NCBI GenBank assembly: GCA_024638345.1
Contig: JAHEKL010000171.1
Location: 1-6,226 of the forward strand
DNA: 6,226 nt
Direction: 5' to 3'
From: Gammaproteobacteria bacterium
GTDB taxonomy: Bacteria > Gemmatimonadota > Gemmatimonadetes > Longimicrobiales > Gaopeijiaceae
Shown here in pieces: positions 1 to 5,263 of the stretch; the stretch's first letter is position 1; every line of letters begins with the position of its first letter. The notes under the pieces are model-generated. The model was not told the DNA's origin. It made no database searches and saw nothing but the letters and a program-made list of their open reading frames with translations. The translations under genes and the position numbers were made by a program.

Positions 1-105
1 GACGGCTTCTGGGACGGCTACCGCTACGAGATCGACCCGTCGTTCACCGAACTGCGGGATCGAGTCGACGCCCACCGCTCCGCAGCGGCTACGGAGTCTC
101 TCTAG
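1..105 (+). CDS. C-terminal end of an unidentified protein (5' end outside the window)
   Basis: Frame 1 is open from the first base to a TAG at 103-105 and encodes the last 34 residues of a protein, starting DGFWDGYRYEID and ending AAATESL. Third codon positions are mostly G or C, as in the neighbouring real genes, so I take it as coding. The piece is rich in aromatic and acidic residues followed by a short charged helix-like tail. I recognise no family from so little and assign no function. Its stop overlaps the dnaK stop on the other strand (shared CTAG, 102-105), so the two genes converge with no room for a terminator between them. It could also be a chance open frame, since only about 100 bases are visible. 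Confidence 0.5.
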   Translation, partial: DGFWDGYRYEIDPSFTELRDRVDAHRSAAATESL

Positions 106-1796
106 GAGCCTCGCCGAAGACGGCCCTTTTCGGCCTCGCCCACCTTGTCACCCCACTCGCTGGAGTCCTTCTCCACCTGATAGACCAGCGAGTCCAGGGT
201 ATTGCGGGCCTCCACCTTCTTCTTCCTCTCCTCGTCATCGGAGGCGTGCGCCTCGGCGTCCTTGACCATTCGATCGATCTCCGAATCGGACAAGCCCGAG
301 GAAGCCTCGATCCGGATCGTCTGCTCCTTACCAGTAGCGCGATCCTTCGCCGAGACGTTCAGAATCCCGTTCGCGTCGATATCGAACGTGACCTCGACCT
401 GAGGCACACCCCTCGGCGCTGGCGGAATCCCGGTCAGCTGAAACTTGCCGATGGTCTTGTTGTCGAGAGCCATCTTCCGCTCGCCCTGTAGGACGTGGAT
501 CTCGACGGTCGTCTGGTTGTCCTCCGCCGTGGAGAAGACCTCCGCCTTCTTCGTCGGAATCGTCGTGTTTCGGTCGATCAGCGGGGTCATGACACCGCCC
601 AAGGTCTCGATTCCGAGAGAGAGCGGGATGACATCGAGAAGGAGCACGTCCTTGACGTCTCCTGCCAGAACACCGCCCTGTATCGCGGCTCCGATGGCCA
701 CCACCTCGTCCGGGTTCACGCCTCGGTGCGGATCCTTGCCAAAGAACTCCTTCACGACCTCCTGGATCTTCGGGATTCGGGTCGAGCCGCCGACCAGGAT
801 CACCTCGTCCACCGAGGAAGGGTCCAAGCCTGCGTCCTCGAGCGCGGCCTTCATCGGGGGAATCGTCCGTTCGATGAGATCACTGACCAGCTGCTCGAAC
901 TTAGCCCTCGACAAGGTGAGGTTCAGGTGCTTTGGACCCTCCTGCGTGGCCGTGATGAAGGGGAGGTTGATGTCCGTCTGCATCGTGGAAGAAAGCTCCA
1001 TCTTCGCCTTCTCGGAGGCTTCCTTCAGCCGCTGGAGTGCCATCGGATCCTGCGAAAGATCGATTCCCTGATCCTTCTTGAACTCGTCGACCAGCCAATC
1101 GATGATCCGCTGGTCGAAGTCGTCTCCGCCCAGATGCGTATCGCCGTTGGTCGCCTTCACCTCGAAGACCCCGTCGCCCAGCTCCAAGACCGATATGTCG
1201 TAGGTCCCGCCGCCCAGGTCGAAGACCGCAATCGTCTCGTCCTTGTTCTTGTCGAGACCATAGGCTAGCGCCGCGGCCGTGGGCTCGTTGATGATTCGGA
1301 GCACCTCGAGCCCGGCGATCTTCCCCGCGTCCTTGGTCGCCTGCCGCTGGGAGTCGTTGAAGTAGGCTGGCACGGTGATCACCGCCTGGTCCACCTTCTG
1401 ACCGAGGTAGTCCTCGGCCGTCTGTCGCATCTTCTGAAGGATGATGGCCGAGAGCTCCGGCGGGTTGAACGGCTTCTCGGCGTTCGGGATCTTGATCTGC
1501 ACCCGGTCCTCGGAGTCGCGGACGATCTCGTACGGCACCAGCTTCCGCTCGGCCTCGACCTCGGTGTACCCGCGTCCCATGAACCGCTTCACCGAGAAGA
1601 CCGTGTTGGTCGGATTCGTGATTGCCTGACGTCGCGCGACCTGCCCGACGAGCCGCTCTCCGTCCTTGGAGAAGCCCACGACGGACGGCGTGGTCCGTCC
1701 GCCCTCGGCGTTGGGAATCACAACGGGCTCTCCGCCCTCCATGACCGCCACGACGGAGTTGGTGGTTCCCAAGTCGATGCCGATAACCTTGCCCAT
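102..1796 (-). CDS. dnaK: Hsp70 chaperone DnaK, shortened at the C-terminus
   Basis: ATP-dependent cytosolic Hsp70 that binds exposed hydrophobic peptide stretches and cycles with DnaJ and GrpE. The 564 residues show the three Hsp70 signatures: IDLGTTNS (7-14), VFDLGGGTYDISVL (191-204) and VILVGGSTRIPKIQ (332-345). Lys70 sits in SVKRFMG. The nucleotide-binding domain runs to about 380, the linker VLLLD is at 384-388, and the beta substrate-binding domain runs to about 500. Only the first lid helices follow (501-560), ending GEAEKGRLRRGS. Most DnaKs are about 610-640 residues, so roughly 75 residues (rest of the lid and acidic tail) are missing. Reading past the stop in the other two frames recovers no DnaK-like sequence, so a single frameshift does not explain the loss. 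Start: ATG at 1796, with GAGGAG five bases upstream; a GTG two codons earlier abuts that site and is unlikely. No dnaJ or grpE is adjacent. Family assignment is certain; whether the chaperone is fully functional is not. Confidence 0.96.
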   Translation of the reverse strand: MGKVIGIDLGTTNSVVAVMEGGEPVVIPNAEGGRTTPSVVGFSKDGERLVGQVARRQAITNPTNTVFSVKRFMGRGYTEVEAERKLVPYEIVRDSEDRVQIKIPNAEKPFNPPELSAIILQKMRQTAEDYLGQKVDQAVITVPAYFNDSQRQATKDAGKIAGLEVLRIINEPTAAALAYGLDKNKDETIAVFDLGGGTYDISVLELGDGVFEVKATNGDTHLGGDDFDQRIIDWLVDEFKKDQGIDLSQDPMALQRLKEASEKAKMELSSTMQTDINLPFITATQEGPKHLNLTLSRAKFEQLVSDLIERTIPPMKAALEDAGLDPSSVDEVILVGGSTRIPKIQEVVKEFFGKDPHRGVNPDEVVAIGAAIQGGVLAGDVKDVLLLDVIPLSLGIETLGGVMTPLIDRNTTIPTKKAEVFSTAEDNQTTVEIHVLQGERKMALDNKTIGKFQLTGIPPAPRGVPQVEVTFDIDANGILNVSAKDRATGKEQTIRIEASSGLSDSEIDRMVKDAEAHASDDEERKKKVEARNTLDSLVYQVEKDSSEWGDKVGEAEKGRLRRGS

Positions 1797-1978
1797 TTGC
1801 ACTCCTCAGAGTTCGTGATCGTGGGTCCTCTCGAGGCGCGGGAATACGCAATGTCCATGCCTCGCAACGCGCTCCAAAACACGTCAAATCGGCGCGTTCG
1901 TAGAGAGAAGAGTGCCAAAACGGCATGTCTCGCCAGAGATGGGACGATACGCCGTCAGGAGCGCAGGCTCGTCGGGGG
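1797..1978 (-). other. thiD-dnaK intergenic region, probable dnaK leader and promoter
   Basis: This is the only gap of notable size in the window (182 bp). It lies between the thiD stop and the dnaK start and is the natural place for a dnaK promoter. Besides the ribosome-binding site I see one short inverted repeat, TGCC-N5-GGCA (1913-1925), and a sequence resembling one arm of a CIRCE element (TTGGCACTC on the minus strand, 1910-1918) without a matching second arm. No convincing -35/-10 pair with 16-18 bp spacing stood out, no sigma-32-type promoter was recognised, and there is no hairpin followed by a T-run to end thiD transcription. Read-through from thiD is therefore possible. Confidence 0.4.
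1802..1807 (-). promoter_or_regulatory. Shine-Dalgarno site of dnaK
   Basis: GAGGAG on the minus strand, separated by five bases (TGCAA) from the ATG at 1796. It decides the start: the in-frame GTG at 1802 overlaps the last base of the site and would have no spacer. Confidence 0.75.
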
Positions 1979-2794
1979 TCAGTCCGGGGGGATGTGGTGG
2001 GAGAGAGGTCCGTGGCCTCGACCGAGATCCGGCGCATCTCGAATGCCTCGCTCGACGTAGTCGAGAGCCCGCTCCACCGACTCCGAAAGTCCTCGTCCAC
2101 GCGCGAGGCCGGCGGCGATCGCCGCGGACAGCGTGCACCCGGTTCCGTGGGTGTTCCGGGTGTCGATCCGCTCGCGCTTCCAGACCCGCTCGCGACGACC
2201 GTCCCAAAGCACGTCGACCAGCACGTCTCCGTCCGCGTGTCCGCCCTTGACGAGCGCCGCTTCAGCGCCCATTTCCACGAGCCGTCGCGCGGCCGCCCCC
2301 TGACCTTCTTCCCCGGTGACCGGGAGGGAGGTGAGGATCCTGGCTTCCTCCAGATTCGGGGTCACCAGCGTGGAGAGCGGCATCAGCGTTCGAGTCACCG
2401 CGCCGAGGGCGTCCTCGTCCAGCAGACGGTCTCCGCTGGTGGCCACCATCACGGGGTCGAGCACATAGGGCGAGAGCGAGTGGGCCTCGATCGCTTCGGC
2501 CACCGCCTCGACCAGAGCCGTTGTCGCGAGCATGCCGGATTTCACTGCGGAGGGCCTCAGGTCATCGACCACCGCATCGATCTGCGCGCGAACCACCGTC
2601 AAGGGGACCGGATGTACAGCACGAACCCCCATGGTATTTTGAGCGGTGACCGCGGTGACCGCGCTGGTTCCGAATACCCCGAAGGCCTCGAACGTCTTGA
2701 GATCCGCCTGGATACCGGCTCCACCGCCGCTGTCGCTTCCGGCGATGGTGAGGGCGATCGGTCGACGAGCAGAGGAGATGGAATCCGCGGACAT
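1979..2794 (-). CDS. thiD: Hydroxymethylpyrimidine / phosphomethylpyrimidine kinase ThiD
   Basis: Cytosolic ribokinase-fold enzyme that phosphorylates HMP and then HMP phosphate to HMP pyrophosphate, the pyrimidine half of thiamine. The 271 residues match the usual ThiD length (about 260-275). Visible family features: N-terminal ALTIAGSDSGGGAGIQADLK (14-33), TAQNTMGV (50-57), KSGMLA (85-90), DPVMVATSGDRLL (113-125), TPNLEEA (145-151), VKGGH (182-186), the phosphate-binding and catalytic THGTGCTLSAAIAAG (215-229, Cys220), and the usual C-terminal GHGPLSHH. Start: ATG at 2794, chosen because the family N-terminus begins right after it. A TTG at 2875 would add 27 Cys/Arg-rich residues unlike ThiD. 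No Shine-Dalgarno precedes the ATG (TGCCCC is directly upstream). No other thi gene and no TPP riboswitch is visible nearby. It is divergent from the RNA methyltransferase and in the same direction as dnaK. Confidence 0.95.
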   Translation of the reverse strand: MSADSISSARRPIALTIAGSDSGGGAGIQADLKTFEAFGVFGTSAVTAVTAQNTMGVRAVHPVPLTVVRAQIDAVVDDLRPSAVKSGMLATTALVEAVAEAIEAHSLSPYVLDPVMVATSGDRLLDEDALGAVTRTLMPLSTLVTPNLEEARILTSLPVTGEEGQGAAARRLVEMGAEAALVKGGHADGDVLVDVLWDGRRERVWKRERIDTRNTHGTGCTLSAAIAAGLARGRGLSESVERALDYVERGIRDAPDLGRGHGPLSHHIPPD

Positions 2795-2885
2795 GGGGCA
2801 GGCACGCGCAGTAGAGGATCGGGTCCGGGGTCGTGAAATCCGGCATTCGCAACATAGGGACTGAGCGCACGGCAATGCACACTAC
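2795..2885. promoter_or_regulatory. Divergent intergenic region between thiD and the RNA methyltransferase
   Basis: These 91 bp must hold the promoters for both divergent genes unless transcription starts inside a coding region. Neither start codon has a purine-rich ribosome-binding site at normal spacing: the bases before the thiD ATG are TGCCCC, and those before the methyltransferase ATG are GCACACTAC. An in-frame TGA at 2862-2864 on the + strand rules out a longer methyltransferase. I could not find a confident -10/-35 pair in either direction. No riboswitch-like conserved core is evident. Confidence 0.4.
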
Positions 2886-3716
2886 ATGGGATTGACCCGG
2901 GCACGTCAGCGTCTGCTCAGGCGGATCGCCACCCGTCGTGGACGGGAGGCGGAGGGGGTGGTGCTCGTGGAGGGACCGCGGGTGCTGTCCACTGCCCTGG
3001 CGAACGAGGCGCGGGTCCTCTTCATCGTCCGAGAGGAGGGTCGCTGGGGCGGAACCCGCTTGACCGATTCCGGCCTTCACCTTCAGCCCGAAACCGAGAT
3101 CGTGGATGTGGAGTCAGGTGTCTTGGACGAGTTCTCCTCCACCGAAGCTTCACAGGGCATCCTGGCCGTGGTCCTGCAGCCCGAGTACGCGATGCCGGCT
3201 GCTGAGCACGGTCCTCCGTGCGTGCTGGTCCTCGACGGCGTGCAGGATCCTGGCAATGCAGGTGCCCTGACTCGGGCGGCCGCGGCCCTCGGAATGGGAT
3301 GGGTCGTCGCCCTAAGCGGGACGGCCGATCTTTGGGGCGCCAAGGCCGTCCGGGCCTCCGCCGGCTTCGCCTTCGCGATCCCGACCCAGATGCTGGAGTG
3401 GCCCCGGATGCAGAACTGGCTCGACGACAACTCCGTAGGCTTGCTCGTGGCCGACCCTCGGGGCAGGGACGTGCGGGATTGGATCGACGAGGATCGCCGC
3501 TCGACCCAGCCCGGCGGGTCGGGGTTCCGGTCGTGGGCATTGGTCGTCGGAAACGAGGCCGCGGGTCCCCGGCAAGAGGTGCTCGACCGGGCCGACGCAT
3601 GTCTCTCGATCCCGCTCGTGGCAGGAGTCGACTCCCTCAACGTCGCGACCGCGGGGGCCATACTGATGTGGAGCCTTGGACCGGCGCGGACGCACGAAGG
3701 GCTGGGCGCTTTCTGA
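2886..3716 (+). CDS. SpoU/TrmH-family (SPOUT) RNA 2'-O-methyltransferase
   Basis: Predicted S-adenosylmethionine-dependent methyltransferase acting on rRNA or tRNA, with a knotted SPOUT fold that normally works as a dimer. Of 276 residues, about 1-100 form the small substrate-binding domain typical of TsnR/RlmB-like members (EGVVLVEGPRVL, 23-34). The catalytic domain then shows motif 1 LDGVQDPGNAGALTR (116-130, including the conserved Asn and the likely catalytic Arg130), KAVRASAG (153-160), motif 2 ALVVGNEAAGP (218-228), and motif 3 SIPLVAGVDSLNVATAGAIL (241-260), which forms the SAM-binding trefoil knot. The target nucleotide cannot be told from sequence alone; RlmB, TsnR-like and tRNA-modifying members look alike at this level. 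Start: the only ATG after the in-frame stop at 2862-2864; no Shine-Dalgarno is visible. The stop TGA shares its last base with the start of the prepilin peptidase gene, so the two are probably cotranscribed. Confidence 0.9.
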   Translation: MGLTRARQRLLRRIATRRGREAEGVVLVEGPRVLSTALANEARVLFIVREEGRWGGTRLTDSGLHLQPETEIVDVESGVLDEFSSTEASQGILAVVLQPEYAMPAAEHGPPCVLVLDGVQDPGNAGALTRAAAALGMGWVVALSGTADLWGAKAVRASAGFAFAIPTQMLEWPRMQNWLDDNSVGLLVADPRGRDVRDWIDEDRRSTQPGGSGFRSWALVVGNEAAGPRQEVLDRADACLSIPLVAGVDSLNVATAGAILMWSLGPARTHEGLGAF

Positions 3717-4483
3717 TGGCGAGCTGGCCGGAGGTCGTCCTTGGAGCAACGCTCGGTCTGATGGTCGGGTCGTTTCTGAACGTCTGCGCCTTGAGGTGGC
3801 CGGAGGACCAGTCGGTGATCCGTCCGCGGTCGCGGTGTCCCCGTTGCGGAGAGCCCGTCCGTTGGCACGACAACCTACCGGTGCTGAGCTGGATTCTTCT
3901 CCGTGGTCGATGCAGACACTGCGCGGAGCGAATCTCTCCACAGTACCCGGTGGTCGAGGCGGCCACGGGCTTCGCATGGGGAGGAATGGTCTTCCTTCAT
4001 GGTGTCGAGGTGGAGGCCCTGCGTGGGGCGGTGTTTCTCAGCATCCTACTGGGGATCGCGGTCAGCGACGCGCGCTTCTACATCATTCCGGATCAGTTCT
4101 CCATCGGGGGGGCGTTTCTGGGCCTAGTCGCGGCGCCCTTCACACCGGTCATCGACCTCCTCGCGGCATTCCTGGGAGCCGCTTTCGGCTTCGTGCTTCT
4201 CTGGGTGGTCGCGTGGGCTGGGGAGAAGGCCTTCAAGAAAGAGGCGATGGGCGGGGGGGACATCAAGATGATGGCCATGATCGGGGCGTTCCTCGGCATT
4301 CAGGGCGTGCTTCTGTCTCTCTTTCTCGGCGCCTTCCTGGGAGCGGTCATCTTCGGCCCGATCTCCTACAAAACCGGGAAGCTCGTCCCGTTCGGGATAT
4401 TTCTCGCCCTGGGCGCCGGCGCGTCCTACCTCTGGGGTGATGCCCTCGTGGGCTGGTACCTACGATGGGCCTTCGGATATTGA
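3716..4483 (+). CDS. pilD: Prepilin peptidase / N-methyltransferase (A24 family, PilD-like)
   Basis: Inner-membrane aspartic protease that cleaves the leader of type IV pilins or type II secretion pseudopilins after the conserved Gly and N-methylates the new first residue. The 255 residues have the complete bifunctional layout. A first membrane helix carries GSFLNV (18-23). A cytoplasmic zinc-binding domain has two CxxC pairs (Cys41/Cys44 and Cys66/Cys69), followed by SPQYPVVEAATG (74-85). Several hydrophobic helices then carry both catalytic aspartates: Asp118 in SDARFYIIPD (117-126) and Asp182 in GGGDIKMM (179-186). The C-terminal VPFGIFLALGAG (224-235) is also typical. Start: ATG at 3716, overlapping the upstream TGA by one base (TGATG) with only a weak Shine-Dalgarno, which suggests translational coupling to the methyltransferase gene. 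No pilin, ATPase or secretin gene is in the window, so its substrates lie elsewhere. Gene names pilD, gspO and comC are used for equivalent enzymes. Confidence 0.95.
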   Translation: MASWPEVVLGATLGLMVGSFLNVCALRWPEDQSVIRPRSRCPRCGEPVRWHDNLPVLSWILLRGRCRHCAERISPQYPVVEAATGFAWGGMVFLHGVEVEALRGAVFLSILLGIAVSDARFYIIPDQFSIGGAFLGLVAAPFTPVIDLLAAFLGAAFGFVLLWVVAWAGEKAFKKEAMGGGDIKMMAMIGAFLGIQGVLLSLFLGAFLGAVIFGPISYKTGKLVPFGIFLALGAGASYLWGDALVGWYLRWAFGY

Positions 4484-4485
4484 GA

Positions 4486-4776
4486 TCAGGGGTCCGAGCA
4501 GTCACGCTGAAAACCGCATGAGAGACACACCAGCTTGCAGTGTCGATCCAGCATCGGCGCACCACAGATGTCGCACGCGACGGAGGACGCAGGCGGCTCG
4601 GAACCGTCTTTCGGGTGGGGCTGATCGGAGCGGGAGCGGTCCCCGCTTCGATAGCCGGTTCGTTCCTCCCTGCGCGGCGACCCGCTCCGCGGTCTCGAAG
4701 CGTCGTCCCCGGACAAGTCCGCCTCCTCAGAGCCGTCCCAGGCCTTGATCCCGATACGCCTTGGAGAGCTCCTCAT
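4486..4776 (-). CDS. Small zinc-ribbon protein with a charged, probably disordered N-terminus
   Basis: The 96-residue product has two parts. Residues 1-66 are dominated by Arg, Ser, Asp, Glu, Gly and Pro and look disordered. Residues 68-93 form a compact Cys cluster: CDIC (Cys68, Cys71), then HCKLVCLSCGFQRDC (Cys80, Cys84, Cys87, Cys93; His79), ending in CSDP at the C-terminus. The CxxC...CxxC spacing indicates one zinc ribbon, with Cys80 and Cys93 as possible extra or alternative ligands. The role is unknown; nucleic-acid or protein binding is usual for such ribbons but is only inference. Start: ATG at 4776, with GGAG five bases upstream. This places the first 16 codons inside the 3' end of the gamma-CA-like gene in another frame (50-bp overlap), which suggests coupled translation. 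It stops two bases from the convergent prepilin peptidase stop. The Cys cluster supports a real gene; the length of the N-terminus is less sure. Confidence 0.75.
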   Translation of the reverse strand: MRSSPRRIGIKAWDGSEEADLSGDDASRPRSGSPRREERTGYRSGDRSRSDQPHPKDGSEPPASSVACDICGAPMLDRHCKLVCLSCGFQRDCSDP

Positions 4777-5251
4777 AGTGGCTCCAGCTCCGGGTGAGCC
4801 ACGCCGGAGTTGAACCCTCGAACGTGCGACGAACGGTGGCGGGCACCCCAGCGGCCAGGCTCCGGTCCGGAACGCGGGTCTTCTCGAGGATCACCGCTCC
4901 AGCCGCGACGAGACACCGCTTGCCGATCACGGCGTTCTGTAGCACCACGGCCCGCATTCCGATCAGGCTCTCTTCCCCGATCTCGCACGACTCCATCACC
5001 GCACCGTGACCGATTGTGACCCGCGGCCCGATGATCGTAGGGCCCCAGTCTCCGACATGGATGATCGCTCCATCCTGTATGTTGGCCTGAGGACCCACCA
5101 CGATGGGGTGTCGTGGATCGTCCCCCCTGAGCACCGCTCCGAACCACACGCTTGCGCCCGATTGAATTTCCACGTCCCCGACCAGCACCGCCGATGGGGC
5201 GACGAACGCGTCGTTCGCGATCTGTGGCTTCTTTCCGTTGAAGGGAAGCAC
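4727..5251 (-). CDS. Gamma-carbonic-anhydrase-like hexapeptide-repeat protein, third zinc-ligand His replaced by Glu
   Basis: Member of the YrdA/PaaY/Cam-like left-handed beta-helix family, which forms trimers with metal sites at subunit interfaces; true members hydrate CO2 to bicarbonate. The 174 residues match the family length. Hexapeptide turns run from about 16 to 140 (for example SAVLVGDVEIQSGASVWFGA), followed by a C-terminal helix (149-170). Conserved active-site residues are present: Arg42 and Asp44 (LRGD), Gln59 and Asp60 (NIQDG), His65 (IIHV) and His82 (IGHGAV). The third ligand, normally His five residues after His82 (pattern GHxxxxHGC), is Glu87 here (GHGAVMESC). Carbonic anhydrase activity is therefore uncertain; a different metal site or a non-enzymatic role is possible. 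Start: GTG at 5251, with GAGGTGG five bases upstream overlapping the corC-like stop; a GTG at 5260 has no room for such a site. It starts 10 bases after the upstream gene and overlaps the zinc-ribbon gene. Confidence 0.9.
   Translation of the reverse strand: MLPFNGKKPQIANDAFVAPSAVLVGDVEIQSGASVWFGAVLRGDDPRHPIVVGPQANIQDGAIIHVGDWGPTIIGPRVTIGHGAVMESCEIGEESLIGMRAVVLQNAVIGKRCLVAAGAVILEKTRVPDRSLAAGVPATVRRTFEGSTPAWLTRSWSHYEELSKAYRDQGLGRL
4782..4785 (-). promoter_or_regulatory. Shine-Dalgarno site of the zinc-ribbon gene
   Basis: GGAG on the minus strand, five bases from the ATG at 4776. It lies inside the coding sequence of the upstream gamma-CA-like gene and is the main support for this start, because no ATG closer to the zinc ribbon is available. 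Confidence 0.5.
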
Positions 5252-5256
5252 GGTGG

Positions 5257-5263
5257 CCACCTC
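5257..5263 (-). promoter_or_regulatory. Shine-Dalgarno site of the gamma-CA-like gene, overlapping the upstream stop
   Basis: GAGGTGG on the minus strand shares bases with the TGA of the corC-like gene (TGAGGTGG) and lies five bases before the GTG at 5251. It selects that GTG over the one at 5260 and points to coupled translation within an operon. Confidence 0.65.

Noticed and set aside
1892..1918. Possible CIRCE (HrcA) operator upstream of dnaK
   Set aside because: TTGGCACTC on the minus strand at 1910-1918 matches one CIRCE arm well, but the nine-base-spaced second arm (1892-1900) shows no match to the expected inverted copy, so this is at best a half site.
1913..1925. Hairpin TGCC-N5-GGCA as a thiD terminator
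   Set aside because: The stem is only four base pairs and is not followed by a T-run, too weak for a Rho-independent terminator.
901..2100. Long minus-strand open frame (about 399 codons) spanning the dnaK start and the intergenic region
   Set aside because: It is a shifted frame of dnaK; its Arg/Gly-rich translation mirrors the DnaK codons and resembles no known family.
2645..2662. Short tandem repeat GGTGACCGC x2
   Set aside because: It lies in thiD and simply encodes the AVTAVT segment of a conserved region, so it needs no separate explanation.
2795..2875. Longer ThiD starting at the TTG at 2875
   Set aside because: The added 27 residues are Cys/Arg-rich and unlike any ThiD N-terminus, and the TTG has no ribosome-binding site.
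2795..2885. TPP riboswitch upstream of thiD
   Set aside because: A minus-strand ACCCGATC resembles part of a TPP-sensing core by chance, but the conserved CTGAGA element and the rest of the core are absent, and 91 bp leaves little room.
2599..3868. Several antisense open frames opposite thiD and the methyltransferase/peptidase genes
   Set aside because: These are shadows typical of high-GC coding DNA; their products are Arg/Pro/Ser-rich without family motifs, while the opposite strands carry complete, motif-bearing enzymes.
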